From NCBI RefSeq assembly GCF_958450345.1, contig NC_088781.1:79125797-79189796 (forward strand): DNA of 64,000 nt, read 5' to 3'. A program made the position numbers and the translations under genes. Below are positions 10,548 through 21,559 of the stretch, piece by piece. The number at the start of each line of letters is the position of its first letter. Position 1 is the stretch's first letter. Source of the DNA: Calliphora vicina (taxonomy: Eukaryota > Arthropoda > Insecta > Diptera > Calliphoridae). Below the pieces are notes generated by a model, which was given only the letters and a program-made list of their open reading frames with translations, was not told the DNA's origin and ran no database searches.

Positions 10548-11714
10548 GTGTATAAACAACGATCAACAAGCAAGATCAAGCGTACACGTAAAAGTGATGA
10601 TGTTGACGCATCATGCGTAAACACAATGCCTAAAAAAATTAAACCCAATAACAATGTGCCTAATGTAAGCACTAACAATTATTTTTCGCCGTTACAAACC
10701 ATCGATGATGACAAAATCGATGATGAAGTTATCATTATAAAAACAACAAAAGAAACAATTCCCCCAATAACAATTTAAATGTGCAAAATCGAAGAAATTC
10801 ATGAAATATGCAAATCAAAAAATATAACTGATTATGCGATTAGAAAAATATCAATTGGACTAAAATTATTTTGTAAAAATAAAGAAGATTTTGAAAAAGT
10901 TTGCAATGTTATGAATTTTTTACATATGCAACAAAATATGAATTTTTTACATATGCAACAAAAAACGATAAACCCTATAAGGCTCTTATCTTTGGTATGG
11001 ATAAATATGATCCCAATATTATTAAAAAAAAAACTTACAGATTTAGGTCTAAAATGTTTGGATGTTAAACTAGTTATTAAAAAAAGTTCCTATAATAGCG
11101 AATATTGTATATATGTTGCTTATTTTCATAGAAAGACTATTACTTTAAAAGAGTTAAGACAAAATAACTCCGTAATCGATTATGTTAAAGTGCGATGGGA
11201 ATTTCAACAGCAGAACAAATCGAAGATAACACAATGCTACAACTGCCAAATGTTTGGCCACGGCTCAAGTAGATGTAAAGTCAAAACCTTTTGTGCGAAC
11301 TGTGCAGGTCATCACAAAACAGCAGACTGTAAGGAATCTTCTGTTAAATGTGCTAATTGTAATGGAGCTCATAAGTCGTTTTCTAATGATTGTCCCAGTA
11401 AGGTGAACTATATACAACTAAGGCAACGTGCACAACCAACTCCCCGACGTTCTGTCAACAACAATTTTGCAAATCCAAATTCCAGCAATTACAACAGAAG
11501 TTTTCCAAACGCCTTAAGGCAAAATGCTCCTACCAATTCAAATATATGGCAATCAACAAACAACAACTCATCTAACAGTAACAATGATGTCCCTTTTACA
11601 ACTGAGGAAATAAAAAATCTTACAATAGAACTGATTATTAATCTTCAAAATTGCTAAACTAAGGTTGATCAATTTGAGGTGATAACTAACATCGCTTGTA
11701 AGTTTCTTTCATAA
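10548..11714 (+). pseudogene. I-element-like gag, copy 2
   Basis: One reading frame of about 388 codons is broken by two in-frame TAA stops (10776-10778 and 11655-11657). Three zinc knuckles follow the I-element pattern: CYNCQMFGHGSSRC, CANCAGHHKTADC and CANCNGAHKSFSNDCP. An N-rich tail and the end KVDQFEVITNIACKFLS follow. Two 27-bp tandem copies encode MNFLHMQQ twice near 10910-10963. The frame opens at GTG, so the original ATG may be lost. In this copy alone AAG after the first stop has become ATG (10779), giving an uninterrupted 292-residue frame. Upstream, about 110 bp of A-rich leader begins after the first gag. Confidence 0.75.
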
Positions 11715-11750
11715 TGGATAATTGTTTCGGCTTTGGAACACTCTAGGTGC

Positions 11751-13755
11751 CAAATCCCTCCAAAAAGTAATACGCCTATTTCAAATTCGGATATTGAAAG
11801 ACTTCTTATCGAAAAGAGAAGACTCAGAAGAGAATGGCAACATAATAGATCACCTGCTGCAAAGCAGTACGAAAACTGAAAAGAGCCTTTCATTTAGAAG
11901 AGGATCGCATAAACGAAAATTATATTAGAAGTTTGACGAGTACAAAATACACAAATTTCTCTCTTTGGAAGGCAACGAGGAACATTAAGCCACCGGTAGA
12001 GGCACAAAGCGCTTTAAGAAAAGCTGACGGAACCTGGGCACGAAGTGCTATAGAAAAAGCCTCAGTATTTGCTGAACATTTAAGTGAAGTATTTCAACCC
12101 TACTCCACGGTAAATGAGTTTGAACTAGAAGAACTGCCAGCTTCAACAATGGCTAATGCAGCCCAATTCGATATTAGTCCTGAGGATGTTAATAGAGTAA
12201 TTAAAAATAAATTAGACTTGAAAAAATCACCGGGATATGATTTAATAACTCAATCAATGATTAAGAACCTACCAAATGTGGCAATAATTGTGCTATCTAT
12301 ATTGTTTAATGCGATCTTGAAACTAGGAATTTATCCAAAAAATTGGAAAATTTCTCAAATAATAATGATACCTAAACCGGGTAAAGATTTATCCCTGCCA
12401 TCTTCTTATAGTCCTATTAGCCTACTCCCTTGTTTGTCGAAGCTATTCGAGAAAATATTCCAGGAAAAGATAATACCTTTTTTGAATGATGGAAACATTA
12501 TCCCAGTACACCAATTTGGTTTCCGTGAACATCATGGCACCATTGAACAGGTCAATCGTTTAACTGGAGAGATTAGAAAATCTTTTGAATTAAAGAAATA
12601 TTGTTCTGCCGTCTTTTTAGACGTTGCTCAGGCTTTTGACAAGGTATGGCATAAAGGTCTAGTACATAAAATCAAATGTTTACTACCACTATGTACTCAT
12701 AAATACCTGGAGTCTTATTTATCGAATAGACTTTTCAGAGTTAAGTTTAGTACTCTGTTCATATTTGCGAAAAATTATGGTTTTTTCATGCGAAAAATTT
12801 TACATGCTGTTTGACAGATAGCTGTCCGTGCGAAAGAAGTGCAGCGTATGTTATTTCGTGTGGAAAAATAAGGTTACCAGATGTATTTCACATGTTTTCC
12901 ACAATAAAAACAGAGTACTGCTTTTGCGAAATTATTTCGCATATATTTCATTCCAACTATTTTATATGTAGTTTGACAGCATTTCGCACGAAATTTTGAA
13001 CAGAGTACCTAGCTTTAAGTACAATGATTATGTGACGAGAGAATACAAGATTGGAGCTGGCGTTCCACAGGGAAGTGTACTAGGACCTACGCTATATTTC
13101 AACATTTGCTGATGATACTGCCATTATTAGCTCAGACGAAAACCCACTCATGGCATCTAGTCAACTACAGAATTACCTCGTACGTGTGGAGTCATGGTTG
13201 AAAAGTAAACATGTTACGTTCGCTCTAAGGAGAGGAAATTGCTCACCTGTCACACTCAACAACGTTAATATACCGCAGTCTGATTATGTCACCTACCTTG
13301 GTATTCATCTAGATAGACGGCTTACTTGGCGCCGACACATAGAAACCAAGAGACTTCACATGAAGTTAAAAGCCTCTAGCTTTCATTGGTTAATCAGTGA
13401 CCAATCAAAATTAAGCCTTGAATATAAAGTCATCCTGTATAAGACCGTTTTAAAACCAATTTGGACATATTGAATTCAATTATGGGGAATGGCGAGCAAC
13501 ACCAGTATTGATCTTATACAGAGGGCACAATCTAAAATTCTTAGGACCATGACGGGAGCACCATGGTACATAAGAAATGAAAACATCCACAGAGACCTAG
13601 GAGTGACATTGGTAAAGGAAGAGTTCAAGAAAGTTCGTGAGAAATATATTGTGAAGCTGCGAAACCATCCCAATACGCTTGCAAGACAACTTGTGCAGAC
13701 CCAAACCCGATCCAGGCTCCGTAGAGCAGATCTACCACCCCGCAAAAATGAGTGA
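11751..13755 (+). pseudogene. Jockey-clade reverse transcriptase (ORF2 fragment), copy 2
   Basis: The endonuclease domain is absent. The sequence opens in the linker (SNSDIERLLIEKRRLRREWQ), shifts frame near 11877, and gives reverse transcriptase from 11933 (ATR..KPP, SPGYDLITQSM, SLLPCLSKLFEKI, FLDVAQAFDKVWHKGL). A 259-bp MITE interrupts it at 12750. After the MITE, GAGVPQGSVLGPT is present, then a deletion with frameshift near 13096 removes the residues before FADDTAIIS. The C-terminal part follows, broken by TGA at 13471-13473 where the family has glycine (WTY-stop-IQLWG). It ends at 13755 without RNase H, as usual for jockey. Confidence 0.85.
12751..13009. mobile_element. 259-bp MITE inside the reverse transcriptase, copy 2
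   Basis: The inverted ends are TACTCTGTTCA and TGAACAGAGTA. TAG occurs on both sides (12748-12750 and 13010-13012), but TA or CTAG cannot be excluded as the true target duplication. The interior holds further tgcgaaa/tttcgca motifs and a second internal acagagtactg. It splits the codons after RVKF. Confidence 0.75.
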
Positions 13756-13864
13756 CAATTTACCATTATGGCTCTCTTGTTGAAGAGCAAATAGTATTAA
13801 TTTTAGTTATAAGATTTAAATACTTATTGTAAGGTCGATAACAGACAGATTCAATAAATCAATA

Positions 13865-14177
13865 AAGCGTTAAAAAAAAACTTAAAGTTAGTTATTTAAC
13901 TTAAAGTTTGCTAATTTTAGTTATTTATAGAAGAATTATAGTTTTATTAGCAATAAGTCCACTTTTGAATTAAACTGTTAGTAAATTACCTGAAAGTATG
14001 ATTTACCTTTTTGAAAAATTATAATATTGAACCCATTTTAATTTTTTAAATTTTATTTATTTAATTTAGATAAAAAGCATAAAAACAAAAAAATATATAT
14101 ATTCTTATAAAAAAAAACAAAACAATTAAGTAATTCATTAATTAAAATCATTTAAAAAGCTAGACATGCTGCTTGGT
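13865..14177. other. Right part of DNA transposon, non-coding
   Basis: It starts with two aacttaaagtt motifs that match the left subterminal repeats, then AT-rich sequence without a gene up to the transposase fragment. Just left of the frame's stop, the minus strand continues the family sequence in another frame (GKSKPSSMSSF). Confidence 0.5.
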
Positions 14178-14672
14178 TTACTTTTTCCAATATACATATA
14201 TTCCAATGGGAAATACGGAAATATTGAGGATGTTAACAATTTTTGCCAAAATCGGCCACAACTGGGTTCTGGAGCTCTTAAATAATGGTAATCCATCCAT
14301 ATTTAAATCAATTGTAATTTTTTGGCAATCGAGTATGGCACTTAAACATCTCATTATTTGTTTAATAAATGAATTGGCACTTAAAGGCATATCCAAGTTT
14401 TCTTCGACTAAAATTTTCAATGGTTCTTCGAAACACCTTCGTGATGGCCTATTTTTAAAATACCATTCCCCAATTTTTTCATTAAAAGTCTTTTTTTCTT
14501 CAAATTGATCATTGGAACTACTGATATTAATAATGTTTTCGACACTTTCTCCATCTTGAAAAGTATATTTGGATAAGAAAGGGGTTTTCAATTGTTCTGA
14601 TCTATTTTTTTTTAATTTATTTAAACATTTATTTTTTTCTATCTTAAAAAGTCTTTTATTGGTACCACTCAT
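14178..14672 (-). pseudogene. EnSpm/CACTA-like transposase N-terminal fragment, copy 2
   Basis: The 164-residue frame starts at an ATG at 14672 (MSGTNKRLFKIEKNKCLNKL), lysine-rich, as in many transposase N-termini. The key block is MDGLPLFKSSRTQLWPILAK. The pattern DGxPxFxSS..xxWPIL recurs in uncharacterised animal transposon proteins and resembles the DGxNPF..WPVIL core of plant CACTA transposases (Transposase_21); the Asp would be catalytic. The family link is my inference. A one-base frameshift near 14185 ends the frame, with homologous residues continuing in the next frame for a few codons. The rest of the transposase is missing. Confidence 0.55.
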
Positions 14673-15250
14673 TTTAAAAAATATATAAATTCTTATAACC
14701 ACGATATCACTTAAAATCACGCACTGGACTGATTTTAATTTCATAATATAACACAAAATTGCAAATAGTAAAAATAGAGAATAAAAAAACTAACGGTTTC
14801 ATTTTGAATAAATTCTGCATAACATTGCAATTAGCTTATAGTTAATCTAAAAATAGTTCACAAAATGTGCAATTGTAAAAACAATTTTATCAACAAAAAG
14901 CAAAAATGTTTAAAAGTTTGGGGAAATTCTGCATAACATTGTAGTTAGTTTATAATTAGTCAAAAAAAAAAATCATCAAAAGTCTGATCTTGTAAAAGAG
15001 AGAGAACAAATCTTACAAACAACAAGCTCTCAACAATAAATACACGTTTTGTATTTGGGGGAGTTCTGCATAACATTGTAGTTAGCTTATAGTTAGTCTA
15101 AAATAGATATCTAATAGTGTGTTATTTTCGTAGTCGAACACCAAATTTTTCGGCAGTGCTGCATTATATTGCAGTCAGCTTATAGTTAGTCTACAAAAGT
15201 TAACTAAAAGTGGATGATTTTAGTAGTGGACTAAAAAATTGCTTGCAGTG
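14673..15250. repeat. Right subterminal repeats of the DNA transposon
   Basis: Four diverged copies of a motif near ttctgcataacattgtagttagcttatagttagtct lie at about 14811, 14929, 15062 and 15156 (written here only as a description of order: ctgcat, ttgtagttag, cttatagttag). The terminus cttgcagtg ends at 15250. Confidence 0.65.
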
Positions 15251-15422
15251 TAATTAATGAAAAAAATAAAAAAATGCAAAAATAAAACGGCCCTTTTTAC
15301 ATGTTCCACATTTGGATGCGTGTAACTTTTTATAGGGACGAGATAACTGTTAGCAAGTTGTTTTTATTTTATTTACAATTTTATCGCGAATATAGCTGAT
15401 TTAAAACAAATTCGACCCTCCG

Positions 15423-16149
15423 CACAGTGGTCCAAATGCCGGAAAAAAGTCTTTTGAAAAGCCGTATCGACATAAAATTTTATACGTTTATACATTTCAT
15501 CAGTATAAACAATCTAAGAAAAAAAAAATTTTTGGGCATGAATGTGTGTTTTTGTATGTATATTTTTTCTTTGTGGGTTTGTTTGAAGTCTATAAACGGC
15601 GAAACGGCTGGACCGATTTTCCTGAAATATTCACACCGTCTTTCTGTATGTGTGGAAGGAATTAAAGGATACCATTCATTAAAAAATTTGAAGTGGGCGA
15701 ACCTTAAAAATAAGAATACAGCTCCTTCCTTGTAATGGACATGTTAAACTCTAAATGAAATAAAAATTGTTGAGGCAAAAAGTGGCAGCTAATTTTTTAC
15801 ACTTTAAAAAGCTACATATATATAGATGACGACAACATAAAAACTAAAGCTTAACTCTGTTAAATTACCATTTGAAATTCTAATAGAATTTGGACATTGA
15901 ACAAAAATTTCACATTTAAAACACACATTTACATTAGGCTGTCCCGTCTTTGGATGAGAAACATGTTTTTCTAGCTACACTTTCACAAGAGGTATCAAAA
16001 TTTGCGTAATTTTACACAGATTATGGTAAAAGTAAAAAAATCGAATATGCCATCTTGAGGGCTCTACTTTTGAAAACGTTTTTACAAACCTGAACCGTAT
16101 GCTTAAAAAAACGAGATACAAACTTTTTTATTGTTATTTTATTGCAATT
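15423..16149 (+). mobile_element. Left half of Transib-like element, copy 2
   Basis: It begins CACAGTGGTCCAAATGC and is cut at the unit junction at 16149 after 727 bp. The complete element is preserved only at the array's right end (39576-41034). The 15251-15422 stretch before it shows nothing. Confidence 0.75.
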
Positions 16150-17159
16150 ATGAGCAGAAAGTTAAATATATCGTTTATTTTAATGCTAAAAATAGTTTAA
16201 ACATTTTCAAAATCTTATTAGCTAATAAAAACTTTATTGCTATATATTATTTAAAACCATTTAGCAAAGATTTATAAAAAAATATTCATACAAATTTGTA
16301 CTTAAAACTTTTGGTAAACCTTTTTGGAATAAATTCCTATAATTTAAAAATTTAATAAAATCGAAAACCGAAAAATTCGCAAAATTTTAAAATAGAATAT
16401 ATATCTATACTTTCCCTTCTTTAATCAACATAAAATAGTTATGGGAATTTTTGAGCATTTATGCTACTTTTTTTACTTCCAAAGAACTTTTTCATGTAAA
16501 AAAATTATAATAATAGTTTGTTCGGAGTTTACCAAAATTTAAGTACTTGCATTCATAATTTCTTTAAAAAAGACCACATATCAGTTCCCAACAACATATA
16601 TCAATATTATTAATACAAAAAACTATTTTATTCAATAATTAATAGGATATTTTAATAATCAAATATACACCTTAATATTCCATTTTTAATAGATATTAAA
16701 TGTAGTATTTTTTTCATTCATCATTTGTTTTGTAAAACGCATTTTTCATTTGTCGCCACAAGTCACAGCTGCCCCAATGTACAATGTTCTCTTGTATTCA
16801 GTTGCATTTTTTTAAAAAAATATTTTATTCAAGTTACCATACGCAGCCCACAAACTTGTTAGTAAAATAATATACCGTACATGTACGTAGTGTACATTTT
16901 GAAAAGTACATAAACGCTACGAGGTAGTGAATGTGTAGAATGATCCGTACCTTATCGTAGTTTTTGCGAACATCATCTCACAAACGTAGTGTACGTTAGT
17001 GTTATTTTTCATTCGAAATTATTGTTTTATACCTTATTAGAAAGATAATTTTGTCTAGAAGATTATGATTAATGCAAATGTTTAAAAAACAGTATTTAAA
17101 TAGGGAATTAGTGAATGTGTAGAATGAGGTAGTGAATGTGTAGAATGATCCGTACCTTA

Positions 17160-17294
17160 TAGGGTTTTTACAATATGATTTTTAATATTTTTGCAATTTT
17201 ACTGATGGTAGATGTTGCAAGTGTGAACAAATCTTTCAAGTTTTCAACATCTTCCATACGTTTCGCCAAAATGTACGTAAGTGTAAAAACCCTA
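17160..17294. mobile_element. PIF/Harbinger-like MITE, copy 3 (135-bp relic)
   Basis: Both termini and the TTA duplication remain, but an internal deletion has removed almost 1 kb, joining tttttaca to aatatgattttt. Confidence 0.85.
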
Positions 17295-17943
17295 TTATCG
17301 TAGTTTTTGCGAACATCATCTCACAAACGTAGGTAATACTTTTTTGAATTTTAAGCACACATAAATGAATACAATGGTTTTTTTCTTATGTATGTGAATA
17401 GTGAGAAATAAAAAATGTCCAATGCTCAAAATTGAGAGGCTTTCTCATAATGTTGTTGATTTTTTTATCTCAACTATCTTTTAATGCATTATATGTTAGC
17501 TTTTTCTCAGCTAGTTGTGGTTGACTCTTAGATTATTTTCAATGAAGCCAACTGACTATTTTAACATGGGGGTGTCATTGGCAGTAGTCAATTGTCCGAC
17601 TCTGCAGAACTTTTCAACTAACTTAAAGTCAGCTATGTAATAGTTAACTTAAAGTTAGCAATTAACTAACTTAAAATTGGTTATTCAAAGGTTAGCTTAA
17701 AGTTGGCTAATTTGTATGTAACTTAAAGTTAGTTATTTAAAACTTTAAGTTGACTAATTTTTAGCTAACTTAAATTATCTGCAATTCTTATGAGAAGCAG
17801 ACGTGTTTTTTATTCGATCCGCGATTTAAGTGGTTTCAGTGAAAATTTAAATAAAAAGGAAAAATTTTGCGATTGGACGCAAAAAAAATAAATATTTCTC
17901 TAAGTGTTTAATATAAACAAACAAATTAAAAAAATATACAATA

Positions 17944-18512
17944 AGGGTACTCATTTAAACGCTTAAGTTTCCTATTTGTGCAAATGTGCAAAATTTGCGC
18001 GACGTGTTTCATGAACTCACCTTTTCAATTTTTTTCAGAAAATTTATATTTCATAAAAATGTCAAATAAAAATAAATTCAACAAAAGCTTTTAAAAAAAT
18101 TTTTTCAAATTGCATACATTTTAATTTGAAAAATCTTGAATGAAAGTTAAATCTTTGGAACAAATGGTGGTATACATAGTTTGGAAGATTTTGTTTATAT
18201 TCTATCTGTTGGTTAATGTTTTCAGACACAATGCCATTTAATCCAATCATTCTGTTCCAAAGTTACACAATTTTCACATGCACAAAATTTTTATATTTTT
18301 TGATTTTTATTTCTTATAAATAAAAATAAACAAAAGCAGCTGATTCATCAAATGCACAATAAATTCAAGTTTGCGAGTCTAAATTGACGCGCAAACTTAT
18401 CGGAGTTGTGCAAACGAATTTCCATACATTTTTTGACAGCTCATTTGCGAGAGTGTAAAAATGCACAGATTGCACAGTTTGCGAGACATATAAGCGTTTA
18501 CATGAGGACCCT
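17944..18512. mobile_element. MITE in the retroelement 5' leader, copy 3
   Basis: Same element and position within the unit as 8409-8977. No structural difference seen. Confidence 0.75.
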
Positions 18513-18599
18513 TAATATAACAAAAAAAAAATAGAAATTGGTTTAAAAGTGCTTTGTTTATTTTATTTTTTCAAATTTCGTTAAATTACTGTGAGCATA

Positions 18600-20077
18600 T
18601 GAACTCTCATAATGAGAGTAGACTCAGTTTAAACGGCAGAAATTCCTACATATTTTTGAACGGGGAGGGTAAAATAGAAGTGCTAACAAAAATATAAGAG
18701 ATCCAGACTTTAACAAAAATTATTTAACCGCCAAACCGATTGAGAGAGCGCGCTCTTGTTTCCCCGTGATACAAATACATGAGAACAATATTGCACACAC
18801 ATCATCACCTAATAATGCTTGTTTAGAACAAAGCATAAAAGAAAATAAAAAGTGTTCTGGTACAACAACAAATACTGTAGTAGATATAACAGAGTCAAGC
18901 TTATGATAATCCACTAACAACACCTAGTGAGAGTTTTAATGTATTTAACACTGTAAATACCGTGATGGAAGATAATGGTACATCAAGGGGTGCTATACCT
19001 AAGGTCGGAAATAAGATAAGTAAAACTAAATCTCCAGTTCAAACAGGTATGCTTAGATATATAAGAATTAATAAACGAAATTTAAGTCCCCAGAAAAGTC
19101 TGCCTTCTGAGAAAAATCAAAAAATTACTGATAACCCCTTGAAAAGTAACCGTTTTGTTCTCTTGAGTGAGGAAGATTCTAATCATCAAAAAAATTATGA
19201 TAAATCCATCCGTAAACCGTTAAATCCACCACCAATATTCCTTCGTGAAACTAGCTCTAATAGCTTAGTGAAATCATTTATTGAACTCATTGGAAAAAAT
19301 AATTTTCATATTGTTGCAATAAGAAAAGGAAGTGTGCAAGAGACAAAAATAGTTGAGGATTGTTATAGAAAAATCTCTCAACACCTAAATGACAGTAAGA
19401 AAAACTTTTATACATATCAACTTAAGAGTTGCAAGGGCTTGATAGTAGTCATAAAAGGTATAGAGTCCAGTGTTGATACAAACGAAATCAAGGAGGCCCT
19501 GGAAGAATTGGGCTATCAGATAAAGAATGTAGTCAATATATTTAATAGAGACAAGGTTCCTCAGCGTAATCGTCCAGTTCAGTGTAGTAATTGTCAGGAA
19601 TTTGGACATACACGTAATTATTGTACCCTACGCACAGTATGTGTTGCATGCGGAGGCCTGCACTCTTCGTCACAATGTGATATAGTTGAGAATGGTCTCA
19701 GTAGGAAATGTGGTAACCCACCGCAGTTAGGTGGAGATCATTCCGCAAATTATCGCGGATGCCCGGTCTACAAGGAGTTACTAAAAAGATTAAGAGAGAG
19801 GCAAAAGCTGTTGAGAGGTGAAATAGTTGAATCAACACCTACAAATTCGGTATCTACATCTAGACCACTAAGCTCTGGAGTATCACAGAAAAATGGCCAG
19901 AAAGCTACAATTAATGCTGGAGCCAGCTCATACGCCAGTATTTTAAAAACGGGTTATCAAAAGCCAAAAGTCCCCCAAAATTTGGGAGGGTTGGAAAACC
20001 TTATGCAAACACTTACTGAGAATATTTCCTCTCTTAATCAAAATATGTCAGTCTTGCTTAAGCCGTTGTTAATTTGA
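18600..20077 (+). pseudogene. Jockey-clade gag (ORF1), copy 3
   Basis: The two N-terminal frameshifts of copy 2 are shared. The main frame from ATG 18965 to 20077 is intact (370 residues from that ATG) and has the full C-terminal segment (VSQKNGQKATINAGASS onward) absent in copy 2. It is one base longer upstream in an A-run at about 18523-18532. Confidence 0.75.
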
Positions 20078-20191
20078 GACACAATCTCGGCAGTTCTTTT
20101 TCTAGTATTTAAAATTCAAAAGAAAAAATAAATATTATAAAAAAACACAAACAATTACATTTCATAAAATTACCAATAACAACTGTGTAAA

Positions 20192-20530
20192 GTGTATAAA
20201 CAACGATCAACAAGCAAGATCAAGCGTACACGTAAAAGTGATGATGTTGACGCATCATGCGTAAACACAATGCCTAAAAAAATTAAACCCAATAACAATG
20301 TGCCTAATGTAAGCACTAACAATTATTTTTCGCCGTTACAAACCATCGATGATGACAAAATCGATGATGAAGTTATCATTATAAAAACAACAAAAGAAAC
20401 AATTCCCCCAATAACAATTTAAAAGTGCAAAATCGAAGAAATTCATGAAATATGCAAATCAAAAAATATAACTGATTATGCGATTAGAAAAATATCAATT
20501 GGACTAAAATTATTTTGTAAAAATAAAGAA
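20192..20530 (+). pseudogene. Second gag module, 5' fragment, copy 3
   Basis: It has the first TAA (20420-20422), followed by AAG rather than the ATG of copy 2, then about 36 codons. It is truncated before the 27-bp repeats and zinc knuckles by the fusion to copy 4. Confidence 0.75.
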
Positions 20531-20828
20531 ATAAAATAATATACCGTACATGTACGTAGTGTACATTTTGAAAAGTACATAAACGCTACGAGGTAGTGAA
20601 TGTGTAGAATGATCCGTACCTTATCGTAGTTTTTGCGAACATCATCTCACAAACGTAGTGTACGTTAGTGTTATTTTTCATTCGAAATTATTGTTTTATA
20701 CCTTATTAGAAAGATAATTTTGTCTAGAAGATTATGATTAATGCAAATGTTTAAAAAACAGTATTTAAATAGGGAATTAGTGAATGTGTAGAATGAGGTA
20801 GTGAATGTGTAGAATGATCCGTACCTTA

Positions 20829-21559
20829 TAGGGTTTTTACACTAGCGCACATCTAACATCTACCATCAATTTGCAAAGATGTTAACATCTTCCCATAATA
20901 CCATGTTCACACGACGGCATTATTCGTCATTCACGCTCTCATTCGTCATTCAACCCCCAATTACGAACTGAATTACATGATTCGCCATGCAAAATTTCAA
21001 GTGCGAATTACCTTGTTCGTACGTAATTCAGTTTGAATTACCTTATGAATTACGAACGAATGACTGTCATCTCTAATTTTTATCGATTATTTATGTATCA
21101 AAATCAGCTGTCCAAACAAAATAATCAAAAAGATTTTTGTATTAAATAAATAAATATATTAAAAGAAATAAAAAAGTTAAAGCCACGCAGCTCTGCCATT
21201 CTTACATCTTTAAAAAATGTTCCTATCTCATTTCGTTCCACCTAACATCTTTCGATTATTTTAGTGTCACCACTAATAAATGGCATTTATATTAAGAAAA
21301 AAATGTAAACAAATATTTGTATAATAATGAGGGGACATTTTATTTGTTTGAAATATGCTTGTGAAATTATTCTCTTATTTAATTTTATAGTATAAAAAAG
21401 AAAACCAGTCTCAATTCATTTTGTTTTCATAAAAACAATATGATTTTTAATATTTTTGCAATTTTACTGATGGTAGATGTTGCAAGTGTGAACAAATCTT
21501 TCAAGTTTTCAACATCTTCCATACGTTTCGCCAAAATGTACGTAAGTGTAAAAACCCTA
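20829..21559. mobile_element. PIF/Harbinger-like MITE, copy 4 (731 bp)
   Basis: It lacks about 390 bp relative to copy 2 (from 7014 to about 7403), which removes the right end of the nested TIR element. Copy 5 has the same deletion. Confidence 0.85.

Larger units (their letters stand above)
8240..13864 (+). mobile_element. Composite non-LTR retrotransposon, copy 2
   Basis: A 5' leader starting near ttatgagaagcagacgtg is followed by a jockey-type gag, a second leader with an I-element-like gag, and the 3' part of a jockey-type ORF2 (linker, reverse transcriptase, C-terminal region) without its endonuclease. It ends with aataaatcaataaagcgt and an A-tract. The target lies in the aacttaaag repeats of the DNA transposon; aacttaaa flanks both sides, but this cannot be told from the repeat itself. 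All modules are broken in this copy. Confidence 0.75.
8030..15250 (-). mobile_element. EnSpm/CACTA-like DNA transposon split by a retroelement
   Basis: The left part (about 8030-8240) and right part (about 13863-15250) carry matching short subterminal repeats around taacttaaagttag. The right end reads CACTGCAAGCAATTTTTTAG on the minus strand; a degenerate match lies near 8041-8070. TAA flanks 8030 and 15250, a possible 3-bp target duplication. The right part encodes a minus-strand transposase fragment. CACTG termini, subterminal repeats and a 3-bp duplication fit the CMC (EnSpm/CACTA) superfamily. The left limit is uncertain (7800-8041). A composite non-LTR element occupies the middle. Confidence 0.5.
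5631..16149 (+). repeat. Array copy 2, full-length unit
   Basis: The 10.5-kb unit begins at atgagcagaaagttaaatat and ends at ttgcaatt, where the next copy begins. It carries the longest version of the MITE at 6640. Private differences are a 108-bp deletion in gag 1 (at 10343) and an AAG-to-ATG change after the first stop of gag 2. Its first 1 kb (5631-6639) is AT-rich and without genes, apart from a 69-bp direct repeat (6401-6469 against 6606-6639 plus 7760-7797). Confidence 0.95.
16150..20530 (+). repeat. Array copy 3, 3'-truncated unit
   Basis: It starts at the same junction as copy 5. It stops inside gag 2 at aaataaagaa (20530), where it is joined to copy 4 with one extra base. About 5.3 kb of the unit is missing, including the reverse transcriptase, transposase fragment and Transib-like part. 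Confidence 0.95.

Noticed and set aside
14173..14508. 111-residue plus-strand frame repeated in copies 2, 4 and 5
   Set aside because: It is the antisense of the transposase fragment.
15427..15735. 102-residue frame at the start of the Transib-like element (also near 29336 and 39580)
   Set aside because: It begins inside the terminal repeat and shows no transposase motif; low-complexity composition suggests chance.
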